Made by a program: the position numbers and the translations under genes. Below the pieces are notes generated by a model. It ran no database searches. It saw only the letters and a program-made list of their open reading frames with translations, and was not told the origin of the DNA. A stretch of 64,000 nucleotides of DNA, taken from assembly GCA_029961685.1 (NCBI GenBank), contig JARWKL010000012.1, positions 22,553,227 through 22,617,226 of the forward strand. Reading direction: 5' to 3'. How positions within the stretch are numbered: the first letter of the stretch is position 1; every line of letters begins with the position of its first letter. Of the stretch, positions 11,241 through 23,360 are shown piece by piece. The DNA is from Aristolochia californica. Its lineage: Eukaryota > Streptophyta > Magnoliopsida > Piperales > Aristolochiaceae.

Positions 11241-14200
11241 TCCCTGAATTAGATAAGAGATTGTTCCAAACTGAATTTCCAGAGGAATGCTCCATGCCTT
11301 CCTAGAGAGACAAGACAAGTTCATAATATTCTCCATCTTTTCATGTCGAATTGAAAAAAAAGGTCTTCCATTTTCTTTTTCTGGCTTCAATGTTTTGACC
11401 ATTGACTGAGACGGACGGTAGGCCGGTAGCATCTGAAAGGTGAAAGTGGAGAGAGGAATGGGATCCTCCATGGTCGGCTCTAAAGAACTCCATTATTATT
11501 ACATAAAGAAGTGCATAGAGTGCAATCAAAGGAAGGAATGGTACTTGTTTAATTACTTCAATCTTCATTATTCCAACTTTTTATACCAGTACGTGTTACA
11601 CTAGTAAAAGTCTGAGTATCGAAATCTCTTTAAAAATCAATATACTCTTTCAAATTGGCGAACTGGTAACCTAGTGTGAGACATCGAAACTGTCGCCTTT
11701 GGTCGATAATTATCCAAAAAATCCAAGTTGTATTTATCCGCCTGTTGTGATCGGTAGCAGGGTTACAGGGAGAATTCTCTTTTAATAAAAAAAAAAATTA
11801 ATTGAACTTGTCTAATTAAGACCCAAAGTGACCTACCCTTAATTGGAAAAGTTAGAATTATGGTTGGTTTTTTTGTTCTCGCTACAAGGAACAAAACAGA
11901 ACCTCCTTCCTCGTCTCCCATTCCCTTCCACCCTTTTCCTTCTTTATTGAAAAAGAAAAATATTCCTTCCTTTAGCCCTTCTTTCCAGCACTTCATTATA
12001 AGAGAAAAGGAGAATCCAGTTGCTGTGGAACTGGAAATGGAGGTACTTTACCTTAAAGAGAATCTATTTGGGAAGAGAATTTGCACTATCAGTGGCAATA
12101 GACCTCAACAATGGTGTTACGATTCAGAACCCCAACTAGGGAAGTCGAACTCAATTCCAAGTCAGCTGAGTCATGGGTCAACTCAACCAGTCATGATGAA
12201 TGATGAACTCGAATGGGTTTCACCTAGGAGTTTCATTATTTCAATTGGGCCATTGTATATCGTGATTTCAAATCCAAAAGGAAGGTTCCCCAAAAGGGAT
12301 ACTAGGTCTATTTACCCGGTCTTATTTGTTACAAGAGGCTCTTACATAGAATGAGAGAAAGCTGAACCCATATTTCTATAAGGTTTGTTCACCTTTATTC
12401 TTAATTTTAATTCATTTTGCATAGTTCTTACGATTTTTTAATCAATTTAAAGTGTAATGCCAATTTTACAGATAACATTCATGTACAAGATGTGAAAACA
12501 AAATTTTTAGGTGGTTCATAATTGCTAGTCCAACCCAAAATATTTTAGCACCTTGAGGATCCACTAAGTTTTAGTTGCGCAACGTAAGGCAATGTTGCCC
12601 ACAAAAGGGATTTCATTCAATTGACCATAATAGTCACATTAAAATAGCATTCCCTCTAATTTACAATAGCTAAATAGGCACCCTACAACACACTAGGATA
12701 CACAAGCCTAGACCCACACAAGGATTCTCACTAACTCACTAGGTACACCAACCTAAGATTTTCAGCACTACTTGCGTGCACAAGGTCTTATGGCTCACAC
12801 GACGCAAACACAACTTTCCGACTTCTACTCAACCACAACAGCTTTTCTCAAACAAATTTTGAGGTGAAAATGATCTTACCTATTCAATGCTTGGCCCAAT
12901 TTCAAGGTTTATTTGCTTACAATATAACCCAATATAAATTACCTCTTAATATGCAGATTTAAACAGTCTAAGGGCAAAAAAATAAGTATACCAATCCTAA
13001 GTACCTATCGAATGTAATCAGTAACTTAAAATAGTCCTTAATGGTTTGATTTTAAAATAAAAATAACTCCTAGTAGTCCTTAATGACTTAATTTGGAAAT
13101 ATAAGCAGTTCAGGATATCTTACGAGCAGTAGTATGAACTTTAGTGAATGATTTTAAAGTGTACTACTTCACCATACTCGACCAAGTATCATTGTTATCT
13201 CAAACTTTTAGTACTTAGTAAAAAACCCTTTCAAATGGACCAATAAAACACTATACAAACATGTATTGATATGATTTGAAAATAGAAGAGGTAGCAAAAC
13301 AGATTTCAAAGTCTTGTCTATTATACAACTACTCCCAGTGTAATGACTGAATCAAACATGATATTAAAATTACTTGGTACACATTCAGCAAAGTGAGATC
13401 TAAGCATTCAATTAGGATTTAAATGAATACAATATAAATACTTAGCTCAATGAAGAAAATGATCAAATTTGGCTTCTTTTCAAGCTTTGCAAATGGTAAA
13501 AACTTATCAAATTGTCCATGTAAGGGCTTATGAAGCTTTTAAATAGCATGAATTCCAATGTTCAAAAAATTAGTTGCAATGAGTGAATGAAGTTACTTTT
13601 ACAATTTAGCACAAGCAGGTGAAAATAAATACTATTTTTACTGTTGAACATGTTGGTCGATCACTTACAATATTTGAAGACCTACAACTTTCGTATATGA
13701 TTTTGACATTTAAGAAATTTAAATTTCTGTATAGTTTAGGTAGACACATGTCCCTAGGGTTGACTCCTTTTTTCTTCCAACAACTTGATTATGTAGTCAA
13801 ATCCTCCACAGGTTTCAACTCCTCTTGCTTATGCACCCTACAAGGTTAAACTTTTTGTTATGTTGGGTGTTGTTTTTTACTCAAACGAGGTTGACTCATG
13901 CGATGTAGTCAACTCCTACTGTATGCTCACTAATAAATGGATCCACTCCTTTTCCTATTTGAAAAGTTATTATGAGTAAGGTTCCACTCCTTTTCTCCTT
14001 CCAACGGGGTTGACTCATTTTGTTCCTTTTTCACTATATCTGTGTCTCTCCTTTTGTCTTTTCACTTTAGGGCTTCTTCTTTTTTGTTGATGTGCTTGCA
14101 CCATTTGATCTTTGGCACTTAAATTCTTCAATTCTCTAGTTAAAGTGGCCACCTTCTTTCTCTGTGATCCTCTCCTTTCACTTGTTTAAGTTTTATTGCC

Positions 14201-14748
14201 TTCTATCGGGTGTCTATTTGCAAAATGATTTTTCTTGTCTCCTGTACCATTGGGTTGATTGGAGTGTATCCTTTCTAGTATGATTTGCTGCCAAAAAAAT
14301 TTCTTTAAGGTTTTTTTGTCTACATAACTTAATGCACATCATTAGTAACTTGAGTTTTTATTATCATCTCAAAATTATTTTAATGGAGATCTTGAGACCA
14401 AGCATTGGTTTCAACACTCAGTAACCCAAGTGTATCTATTGGTCTCTTTCTCTTGAAATCTGTAACCCAAGTGTTCTCTTCAATGGGCGGCGATGTTGAA
14501 CATAGCCGATGGGTCACTAAAAGAAAAGATCAAAGTCGGCTTGAAAAATCGTCACCCAAGCATAAAAAAGTTGACGGCAGGGAGGGTGAGAGTAGTCATA
14601 ATTTCGATCTCTGTTTTCTTTTTTGCATTGAATCGATGTCTCCTTATTCTTCTTGCTTCAGTAAGGGAGAGGCCCTCGCTGGGACACAAAGAAGAGGGAA
14701 AAAGATCCGAACAATAACCGTTCTGAACAGAGAGAGGAAGGAACAATG
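11241..14748. other. Gene-poor spacer left of the copia element
   Basis: No gene, RNA gene or complete mobile element could be supported. A 164-codon open frame at 11860-12354 has no domain I recognise and a biased, low-complexity N-terminus; I do not call it a gene. From 12400 to 14400 the sequence is AT-rich and unstructured by eye. It may be old transposon debris, but I cannot identify any family. Confidence 0.4.
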
Positions 14749-15203
14749 TGTTAGGAAATTCACATTTCCTATTCTAATTTGGGTAACATATTTATTATGC
14801 AATTATATTTTCTATTATTAATGGAATGGGCTGAAATTAAGTGATCTAATTTTGTTAAGCCCATTAAGGAATGGGTCATGGATATGGGCCATGAATATGG
14901 ACCAATTGAGTAGATACCATAGGGAATTATGGGAACCCTATATAAAGAGACACAACATGGTTATGGTCCCCAATATACTAAATCACACACAGTTTCCCTT
15001 CTTTCCATCCGGAAGAGAGACGAAGGTCCCATTGAGGAAAAAGGCGATTTAGTTGAGGAAGACCATATATGTTCTTATAGTTCGTCATAGTGATTCCGCA
15101 TCAGAAGGTGAAATTGACAGAATGGATCTAGGTATGTTTTCAATCCTAATATTCTAGCATGTTGTAAATTTTGGATTAGAATTTACTATTACGGATTTCA
15201 ACA
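14749..15203 (+). repeat. 5' LTR of copia element
   Basis: Begins TGTTAGGAAATTC and ends GGATTTCAACA. A TATA box (TATATAAA, 14939-14946) probably marks the U3/R promoter. It pairs with 21134-21588. Confidence 0.95.
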
Positions 15204-15205
15204 AG

Positions 15206-15217
15206 TGGTATCAGAAT
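15206..15217 (+). promoter_or_regulatory. Primer-binding site (tRNA-iMet type)
   Basis: TGGTATCAGAAT starts two bases after the 5' LTR. It matches the standard plant copia primer site TGGTATCAGAGC at 10 of 12 positions. Confidence 0.85.
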
Positions 15218-15290
15218 AGTCTGTTAGATTATTAGGATTTTTAGATTAAATGGTGGAGTGCAGAAAAAAAAATTCTGCCACCAATGGAAG

Positions 15291-15341
15291 CCCCCCCCCC
15301 CCCCCCCCCTCTGCTCTGCGCGTGAGCAGAGAGGGCGACGA

Positions 15342-15385
<44 letters not shown>
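15291..15385 (+). repeat. Two poly-C runs in the copia leader
   Basis: Runs of 19 C (15291-15309) and 42 C (15344-15385) are separated by a CTGCTCTGCGCGTGAGCAGA segment. That spacer is itself partly repeated just downstream (CTGCAAGTGAGTAGAGAGGGCGA). Long homopolymers may be mis-sized in the assembly. Confidence 0.85.
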
Positions 15386-15539
15386 TGCAAGTGAGTAGAG
15401 AGGGCGATGGAAGAAGCCATAGAGCCCGTCGATGAAGCGACGTCCGACGGGAAAAGGGGGAGGCGACGGAGGAAACCTGTCGTCGGACAAAATCCAAACA
15501 GTGATCGGCGGGCCAGAGCCTTCGGGCGAACGACAACGC

Positions 15540-15990
15540 CGATAACCAAGAGTCCAGCCCGGTAGTGCCCGTTGGAAAGAATGGGCGACAACAGCGCCTG
15601 TCGGGAGCATTGCTGTGCCATTGGGCGACATTAGGTCCCGTCGGGAGCGCTACTGTGCCGTCGGCGCGTTGCCGTGTTGTTGGGCGCTAGCAGTGCCCGT
15701 CGGGCGTGCTGCCATGCCCGTTGGGCAACCGCTATGGGCGTGCATCCGTTGGGCAATGACAGCGCCCGTCGGGAGCGCTGTCGTGGCCCTTGGGCGGCAG
15801 AACTGCTTGTCGGGAGGGTTGTCGTCGCTGTTGGGCGACAGCAGCGCCCGTTGACTCCACCGGGCTCGCTGCCATGCCCGCTGGGCAACCGCTGTGGGCG
15901 TGCGTCCGTTGGGCAACGACTGTGCCCATTTAAAGCAACGGGTACGCTGCTATGTCAGTTGGACAAACTGCAGTGTCGATATAAAAAAAA
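15540..15990 (+). repeat. GC-rich imperfect tandem repeats in the copia leader
   Basis: A module built from CGTCGGGAGCGCTGCCGTG and CCGTTGGGCGACAGCAGCG-like segments recurs many times with variation. One longer unit (GCTGCCATGCCCG(T/C)TGGGCAACCGCT(A/G)TGGGCGTGC) occurs at about 15708-15743 and again at about 15868-15903. The composition contrasts sharply with the AT-rich LTRs and gag around it. Confidence 0.75.
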
Positions 15991-16560
15991 TTATTCTCGG
16001 GGTTTATCAAATTTACTTAACGAGATTGACTCGGGTGAGTCAACTGGAACTGGTTGCTACAGATCGGGTCGACTCGGACTAAGCTGGCTCGACTGAGCTG
16101 ATTTTTAATAAAACATTTATTGCAGCTCCAAGGAAATAAAGGTCAACGTTGCGGCACCAATGGGGGCGGTGCCACAGTGTTGGGCTACTGAATACAAAAA
16201 AAAAATTTGTTTAGTTGGTCTAGTATTTTCAATCAAACTGTTTAAAGCTACATGTTGCCAAAGTAACCTCTGTAGTGTAGAATAATTTGACTAGAAATAC
16301 ATAGATGTTTGTACGGAGTTATTTATGCAAATTGTGCTCGGCCCAAAGGAAGACACAATTTGGCCAAATAAACAACGTACCTGTGATGATAAATGCATGA
16401 CAATTATAAAGACTTTTCATGTGAACAATAGTCGGTCCAAAGAAAGGCTATTGTTTGACAGAACTGATTGATAGTATTTGATCATTGCACTGAGAGTAAC
16501 ACTTACAATTAATTTCTCTGTCCAAAGACTAGGAATTAATGTTATACTAGGTATCTTGAG

Positions 16561-17514
16561 ATGGGTCCCCAATTTGGATTTTATTTTGTACTTGTCTACT
16601 TTTCTTTATATGACATGCTAGTTACTGTGAGTATGCTTGTTTATTTTGTTCTTTATATAGTTTCTATTGCTACTGCTTCAAATGTTACTGCTCAAATAAG
16701 CAGCATTCCAATGTTAAGCGGGACGAATTTTAAGGCCTGGAAAGATATCGTGAAAATTGTCCTCGGTTGTATGGATTTAGATCTTGCACTTCGGGCAGAG
16801 CCACCTATTTCTACTCCTGATAACTTCAATGAAGTTAAAATTGAGAAGTGGGAGCACTCTAATCGAATGTGTTTGATGATCATGAAATGCTCTATTCTGA
16901 AGGAGTTTCGGGGCTCTATGACAGAGTGCGAGAGCGCCAAGAAGTTCCTAGAATAAATTGAACAATATTTTGCTAAGAATGAAAAATCAGAGGTGAGTAG
17001 CCTTTTGGCTAAACTCGTTTCGATGAAGTATAAGGGCAAAGGGAACATAAGAGAGTACATCATGGAAATGTCTCATGTTGCCTCAAAACTCAAGTCACTT
17101 AAGTTAGAGCTGTCTGAGGACTTGCTCGTGCACTTGGTTCTGATCTCTCTTCCTGCACACTTTGGCCAATTCAAAGTGAGTTATAACATTCAGAAGGACA
17201 AATGGTCCCTAAATGAGCTTATATCTCACTGTGTGCAAGAGGAAGAGAGGCAGCAACGGGATAAGACTGAAAGTGTTCACTTGGCCTCAACCTCTCAGTA
17301 CAAGAAGAAGAAGAGAGGTAAGGATACTGCGGTAGGTTCTTCTCAGACTAAGAAACAGAAGAAGCAGGCTGAGGAATTTACCTGCTTCTTCTACAAGAAG
17401 TCGGGACATATGAAGAAGGATTGTCCCAAGTATGCCACCTGGCGTGTAAAGAAGGGTATGCCTCTAACTTTAGTTTGTTTTGAAGTTAATTTAGTTTCTG
17501 TACCTAAAGACACT
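16561..17514 (+). pseudogene. copia gag (with in-frame stop and altered zinc knuckle)
   Basis: Residues resembling the copia gag start (IPMLSGTNFKAWKDIVKIVL) appear at about 16705. The frame is interrupted by TAA at 16954-16956 within the KKFLE / IEQYFAKNEKSE block, then continues in the same frame with the retroviral gag-like region (REYIMEMSHVASKLKSL, SLPAHFGQFKVSY). The zinc knuckle near 17383-17424 reads CFFYKKSGHMKKDC. The second metal-binding Cys of the CX2CX4HX4C motif is replaced by Tyr, so zinc binding is probably lost. The true initiation codon is uncertain; the upstream hydrophobic residues are not gag-like. Confidence 0.8.
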
Positions 17515-18600
17515 TGGTGGGTGGATTCTGGTGCTACCACTCACATTAGTATGTTTTTGCAGGGTTGCCTGTGGAGCCGACCGCCAAGTGATGCTGAAAA
17601 ATTCATCTTTGTGGGCGACGACAATAAAGTTGCAGTAGAGGCTATAGGAACTTTCAGATTACAATTAAGCACTGGATTTTATTTGGATTTATTTGAGACA
17701 TTTGTTGCACCGTCTTTTCGGTGGAATTTAATTTCTATTTCCATTTTGGACAAATCAGGTTTTTCTTGTTCTTTTGGAAATAATAAAGTTAGTTTCTACC
17801 AAAATTCAAATTTTGTTGGTCCCGGTCCCTTAATTGATAATCTATATATGTTTGATGTTGTTAGTTCCTATAGAGAAATATTGCAAATTAGTTCACGTGG
17901 TACGAAGCAAAAATTAAGTGAGAATTCCGCCACATTATGGCACAAACGTTTAGGACATATCTCTAAACAGAGAATTCAAAGGTTTGTGTCGGATGGAATT
18001 CTTGAACCCCTAGATACTACAAACTTCTAAGTTTGTGTTGAGTGCATCAAGGGGAAACAAACAAATGTTAAAAAATTAGGTGCCGAAAGAGCTAAAGATG
18101 TCTTAGAACTTATACATACAGATATCTGTGGTCCATTCCCTACAGCTTCATGGAATGGCCAACAATACTTCATTACGTTCATAGACAATTACTCTAGATT
18201 CGGTTACCTATATTTAATACATGAGAAGTCACAATCCCTGGACATCTTTAAGTCTTTCAAAGCTGAAGTTGAACTTCAACTTGGAAAGAAAATCAAGGCT
18301 GTCAAATTCGACCGTGGTGGTGAATACTACGGACGGTATGATAGATTAGGAGAACAACGTCCAAGACCCTTTGCGATTTTCCTCAAAGAGTGTGGAATTG
18401 TTCCGCAATATACCATGTCGGGCAAACCCAACATGAACAGTGTTGCAGAGCGACGAGACCGAACTCTTAAGGATATGGTGAGTATGATCAGTCATTCCTC
18501 TTTGCCAGAGTCACTTTGGGGAGAAACTCTCAAGACCGCAGTGTACATCCTTAATAGGGTATCGAGCAAAGCAGTTGCCAAAACCCCCTATTGAACTTTA
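17515..18600 (+). pseudogene. copia protease and integrase region (broken)
   Basis: WWVDSGATTHIS at about 17515 is the aspartic protease active site (DSG). The GAG-pre-integrase motif (LWHKRLGHISKQRI) follows. A TAA at 18028-18030 interrupts the frame just before the integrase CX2C zinc half ([10 protein letters not shown]). The integrase core then reads on in frame with [18 protein letters not shown] and [10 protein letters not shown], so the D-D-E catalytic residues are still present. The frame is lost at about 18590 (stop 18592-18594) by a frameshift. Confidence 0.85.
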
Positions 18601-19463
18601 GACAGGCAAGAAGCCTAGCATTAGGCACTTTGCACATTTTGGGTTGTCCAGCTGAGGCGCGGCCTTATAGGTCACATGAAAGAAAACTGGATTCAAGGAC
18701 GGTTAGCTGTTATTTTGTTTGTTACGCTGAACGCTCTCGGGGTTATAAGTTTTACGATCCCACATCACGATCCTTCTTTGAAACGGGAAATGTGAGATTC
18801 CTTGAGGATATTGAGTTTGGAGGGGAAGAAAACATAAGGAATGTTGTCTTTGAAGAAGAATATGTTATTGATAGTGATCAGGTCTTCATACCTATTGTTG
18901 TTCAAGACATTGTTTAGGTACTAGAGGACAATGTCCATGCTCCTATTCCTGACATTGTTCTAGATCCAGACAACAATGAGATTCTTCCTCTTGCACCACC
19001 TTTAGTAAAAACTCAACAACCTCAAGAAGTGCCATTAAGGAGATCCACTAGGGAGAGGATAAATTCGATTCCAGATGATTATATCATATTTCTCCAAGAA
19101 CATGAGGATGGCGTCGGATTGACAGAAGATGACCCGATTAACTTATGTCAAGCCTTGCACAGTTCTAACTCTCAAAAGTGGATTGATACCATGAAGGATG
19201 AGATAGAGTCTATGAAAGATAATGACGTTTGGGATCTCATCGAGTTGCCTAAAGGTAAGAAGCCCATTAGTTGTAAATGGATATTTAAAACCAAGAGGGA
19301 TTCAAAGGGTAATGTCGAGAGATATAAGGCCTGTCTAGTTGCTAAAGGCTTTACTCAAAGAGAAGACATAGACTATAAAGAGACTTTCTCTCCGGTATCT
19401 TCGAAAGACTCTTTTAGAACAATAATGTCACTAGTGGCTCATTTAGATCTAGAGCTACATTAG
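18601..19463 (+). pseudogene. copia integrase C-terminus and start of reverse transcriptase
   Basis: After the frameshift the frame continues as CPAEARPYRSHERKLDSRTV and SRGYKFYDPTSRSFFETGN, the integrase C-terminal region. A stop lies at 18915-18917. The RT domain opens at about 19161 with SNSQKWIDTMKDEIESMKDN and KPISCKWIFKTKRDSKGN, and is cut by TAG at 19461-19463 just before MDVKTAFLNGDI. Confidence 0.85.
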
Positions 19464-20711
19464 ATGGATGTCAAAACTGCATTTCTCAATGGAGACATTG
19501 ATGAGACGATTTATATGGTACAACTAGAAAACTTTGTATCTGGTGATCCAAAGTCTATGGTCTGTAAATTAAAGAAATCCATCTATGGTCTCAAACAGGC
19601 TTCCCGTCAATGGTATTACAAGTTCCATCAAGTTATAACCTCGAACGGTTTTGAGGCAAATGTTCTTGATGATTGTGTATATCATAAGTTCAGTGGGAGT
19701 AAATACATCTTCCTGATATTATATGTCGATGATATTCTACTCGCTAGTAGCGATATAGGCTTGCTGCACGAAACCAAGAAATTTCTATCGAAGAAATTCG
19801 AGATGAAAGATCTTGGTGATGCCTCTTTTGTATTAGGTATACAGATACTTAGAGATCATTCTCAAGGTATCCTTAGGTTGTCACAAAAGAGCTATATTGA
19901 TAAGGTGTTGAGTAGATTCGGCATGAAAGATAGTAAACCAGGAGACACACCCGTCGCTAAAGGAGACAAGTTTAGTCTCAAACAGTGCCCTAAAAATGAT
20001 CTTGAAAGAACAGATATACAGAAAATTCCCTATGCCTCAGTGGTAGGGAGTTTAATGTACGCTCAAGTTTGTACTCGTCTCGACATAGCATTTATAGTAG
20101 GAACTTTGGGCAAATATTTGAGTAATCCGGGTATGCAACATTGGAAGGCAGCCAAACGCGTGATGCGTTATTTGAGGAGAACAAAAGACTACATGCTTAC
20201 TTATCGGAGATCAGACAGTTTAGAGATCATTGGGTTCTCTGACTCCGATTTTGCCGGATGCCAAGATAGCAGACGCTCCACATCAGGCTACATCTTTATG
20301 TTGGGTGAAGGAGCTATCTCATGGAAGTCTACTAAGCAGACTCTCATAGCTTCTTCAACCATGGCTGCGGAATTCATTGCTTGTTTTGAGGCATCCAACC
20401 ACGGAACATGGTTGCGAAACTTTGTCACTGGGCTGCGAGTGGTAGATAGCATTGACAGGCCATTAAAGATTTACTGTGACAATAACTCGGCGGTACTTTA
20501 TTCCAACAATAACAGGAGCTCGATGAAGTCAAAGTTTGTTGACATCAAGTTTCTAGTTGTTAAGGAGAGAGTTCAGAATAAACAGATTTCTACAGAACAT
20601 ATAGGGATGGACTCTATGCTAGCAGACCCATTAACCAAGGGTTTACCGCCTAAGGTCTTTCATGAGCACACTGCTCATATGGGCGTTATTTCTGAGGATA
20701 CCTTGGTTTAG
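19464..20711 (+). pseudogene. copia reverse transcriptase / RNase H
   Basis: A 415-codon open segment carries MDVKTAFLNGDI, KKSIYGLKQASRQWYYK and the catalytic YVDD (19722-19733). RNase H follows with FSDSDFAGCQDSRRSTSGY, SSTMAAEFIACFEA and IYCDNNSAV. It ends with the usual DPLTKGL and HTAHMGV tail before the stop at 20709-20711. This is the best-preserved part of the element. Confidence 0.9.
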
Positions 20712-21133
20712 TGGGAGTCATTTTTTGTACTATATGTTTACTTTAGACATTGAGTTATTAGATTTTTTAATAAAATTGATTGCTTATTATTTTATTTATG
20801 AACTTGCTTGTGTTTTTCTATGTGCAATGTTCACATTACATTAAGGACTATGGAAAGATCTCACTAAAGACTAAAGAAGGACCAGTTGGAAATAGGCATG
20901 TTTAAGATCACATTGCATGTAATTTCCATGCTACGCATCCATATTTGATCTATGTCATTGAGTGTATTAGTATGGTGATCATCGTGGTTTAGTCACGAAT
21001 GTAATGTGATGAAAGTCGCAGTGGTTCCATTATTAATATATACGATGGTTCCATTATTAATAGTATACAGATGTACACCTAAAGAATTGTGATATAATTG
21101 TTTCAGGAATGATATGTAACCCAAGTGGGAGAT

Positions 21134-21588
21134 TGTTAGGAAATTCACATTTCCTATTCTAATTTGGGTAACATATTTATTATGCAATTATATTTTCTAT
21201 TATTAATGGAATGGGCTTAAATTAAGTGATCTAATTTTGTTAAGCCCATTAAGGAATGGGTCATGGATATGGGCCATGAATATGAGCCAATTGAGTAGAT
21301 ACCATAGGGAATTATGGGAACCCTATATAAAGAAGCACAACATGGTTATGGTCCCCAATATACTAAATCACACACAGTTTCCCTTCTCCCCATCCGGAAG
21401 AGAGACAAAGGTCCCATTGAGGAATAAGGCGACTTAGTTGAGGAAGACCATATCCGTTCTTATAGTTAGTCATAGTGATTCCGCATCAAAAGGCGAAATT
21501 GACGGAATGGATCCAGGTATGTTTTCAATCCTAATATTCTAACATGTTGTAAATTCTGGATTAGAATTTACTATTACGGATTTCAACA
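21134..21588 (+). repeat. 3' LTR of copia element
   Basis: A direct repeat of 14749-15203 with the same length and termini. About 19 substitutions and no indels were seen on reading the two copies side by side. Confidence 0.95.
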
Positions 21589-21931
21589 CAATGGACCTCT
21601 CCTTCTTCCGGGGGGAGATGGTGGGAGGTTGAAGGCCTCTCTTGACCTCGGAAAACAAAGTCCAATAAAAAAGTTTTAAGTGAACCTCAAAAACTAGAAT
21701 GAAATTTGTATAAGCAATGTCCATCCATTTGCAAGGAACAATCGATCTTTAATTACTCGAGTATGTAGGGCTGCTATGGTTACAGCTGAGCCAATTAAAA
21801 AGGAATTGTAAAGACCCATCCCAAGACTCTAGTGTTAAGAACCCCATCACTCCCTGACTATCTTACAGTACAGTGCTTTTGAAAAACTTCTGCTGCTCAC
21901 AACTGGTCGCTTCTTAAAGAGTGTCTTCATT
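21589..21931. other. Short spacer between copia element and BZR-like gene
   Basis: It contains the right-hand CAATG target duplication and probably the 3' UTR of the BZR-like gene. The copia element therefore inserted about 340 bp beyond that gene's stop codon. Confidence 0.5.
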
Positions 21932-23360
21932 TTAGCAAATCTTGTTAGTTGAGAAGTAAGCGGATGGAGGAGCCAATGTGAGCATTAGTTTATCATCGTC
22001 TTGAGGCGTGTCTTTGTCCATCATATCAATGGTTCCGTTCAGCAAGGATAGATTAAGCCCAGAGGTGGGAGCATTTCTGGAGTATATCTCAGGGTCGCAC
22101 AACTCTTCCCTTTCGTCTTGCACATCTTTGTTGATGGTGAACCCCGAATCCGAGCTTGTTTTGGATTGAAATGGCGTGTTCACTTCTTCCACAAGTTTCT
22201 GCAACATGGAGTGCAATTGATGATGTTCAGTCATTCGCCCTTGTATGGAGAAAAGAAGTGCTAAAGTTGGCAGTTAGCACTGTTTCATCAAATTAGAAGA
22301 CAAAATCTGCCCAGAAAGGTCTGAACTTTATAAAATGCCATGGACACAGGCTGCACAGCTGATACAGAGATGCAAACCGACAAAAAATATGCTGATCAGA
22401 TGTGGCTTTCTGTAGACGACGATTCACCCTTCCCAAAACATTACTGAAACTAATCTCAACAGGTCGATGCAAACAGTAGGTAAAACAAAAAAGAACGGAG
22501 AGAGCAAGAAAAGAAAAATGATCCACTTATGACTAATCGGTGACCGTAACTTTCAGCTGGCTTCGGTTCCACCATTGCTGCATTCCCATCTGTCTCTGGT
22601 CAAGATTTCTCTGATTATTCGTCAGTTGATCGTCAGACCAGTTGAACGGCATGGGAATTTTGATTCCTCTTCCTATTCGCCTTTTTTTTTACCAACAAAC
22701 ACACATTTGCCCTCAAGAGGTGCAATCCCCAAAGAGGATCGATCATCAATCATTCTTATTAACTTAGCAACCCATTGACTAATCTTACTTTAAGAACTTA
22801 GTTGTTCTATGAAGAACGTGAAAGATTAGAGCAACATTCATGTTTAAGAACTGAAACTATTGAGAGAAGATAAATGAAGTTCTCATGACCTAACAAAACC
22901 TTGCAAACGTGAACTTGACTGGAATCCCAATCACGCTCACGAGACGTCATGCTTGTTAGTAGTTAGAACACGTAAAGCCAACGTTGAGAGCTGAGATTGG
23001 GAGTACTGGAAGGCCGGAGAAGGAAGAAGTCAAGATACTTACAGAGGCTTTCTTGCGGTTGATGGTCCCATCGTCTTCGACGTGCCACCCAGCCTCGTGG
23101 CAGAGGGCTTTGAGCACGTCATTGTGGTCTGAATGCTTGGGGAGACGGTAGTTTCCGTGTGCCCGGAGACCGGAAAATATCTTAGCGGCGATCAATCGAC
23201 GTTGGCGCTCCCGCCATTTGTTCTTCTCTCGCTCCTTGTCCGATGGCCTCCGCCACGAAACCCCTCCCTTTCCTTCAACCCCACTATGTCGGACAATCCA
23301 CGGCCCCAGAGTCGTTTTTATGCATCCCCTCTTCACCGCCTTCTTGTCCACTTCATCCAT
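21932..23360 (-). CDS. Divergent short BES1/BZR1-domain protein
   Basis: Proposed minus-strand exons are 23043-23360, 22551-22589 (small, tentative) and 21932-22198 (stop 21932-21934), giving about 207 aa in frame. Residues about 41-105 are a BES1/BZR1 DNA-binding domain: [14 protein letters not shown], then [30 protein letters not shown] and DDGTINRK. The Asn and Glu of the basic region that align with the DNA-contacting pair of Arabidopsis BZR1 (N33/E37, from memory) are kept, but a Trp sits among the usual arginines. The long Ser/Thr GSK3-target region of classic BZR proteins is missing. The C-terminus has an EAR-like LMLTLAPP. Family role: brassinosteroid-responsive repressor binding E-box/BRRE sites. 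Whether this short form responds to brassinosteroid is unknown. The middle exon and its donor are the weakest part of the model. Confidence 0.68.

Larger units (their letters stand above)
14749..21588 (+). mobile_element. Ty1/copia LTR retrotransposon, complete structure, decayed coding region
   Basis: Two 455-bp LTRs (14749-15203, 21134-21588), each TG...CA, flank an internal region in the order gag, protease, integrase, reverse transcriptase, RNase H, which defines copia. A 5-bp target-site duplication CAATG is present on both sides (14744-14748 and 21589-21593). The primer-binding site TGGTATCAGAAT (15206-15217) is close to the plant tRNA-iMet type. A purine tract AAGTGGGAGA precedes the 3' LTR. 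The LTRs differ at about 19 positions by eye count, so the insertion is not recent. Internal stops and a frameshift (see the parts) make it non-autonomous now. An unusual GC-rich, poly-C-bearing leader lies between the primer site and gag. Confidence 0.95.

Noticed and set aside
11860..12354. 164-codon plus-strand frame in the gene-poor region
   Set aside because: No recognisable domain, a low-complexity N-terminus, and no splice or promoter context.
15224..16096. Several open frames with poly-Gly or poly-Pro and Arg/Ala-rich repeats
   Set aside because: They arise from the C runs and GC-rich tandem repeats in the copia leader, are open in several frames at once, and match no protein family.
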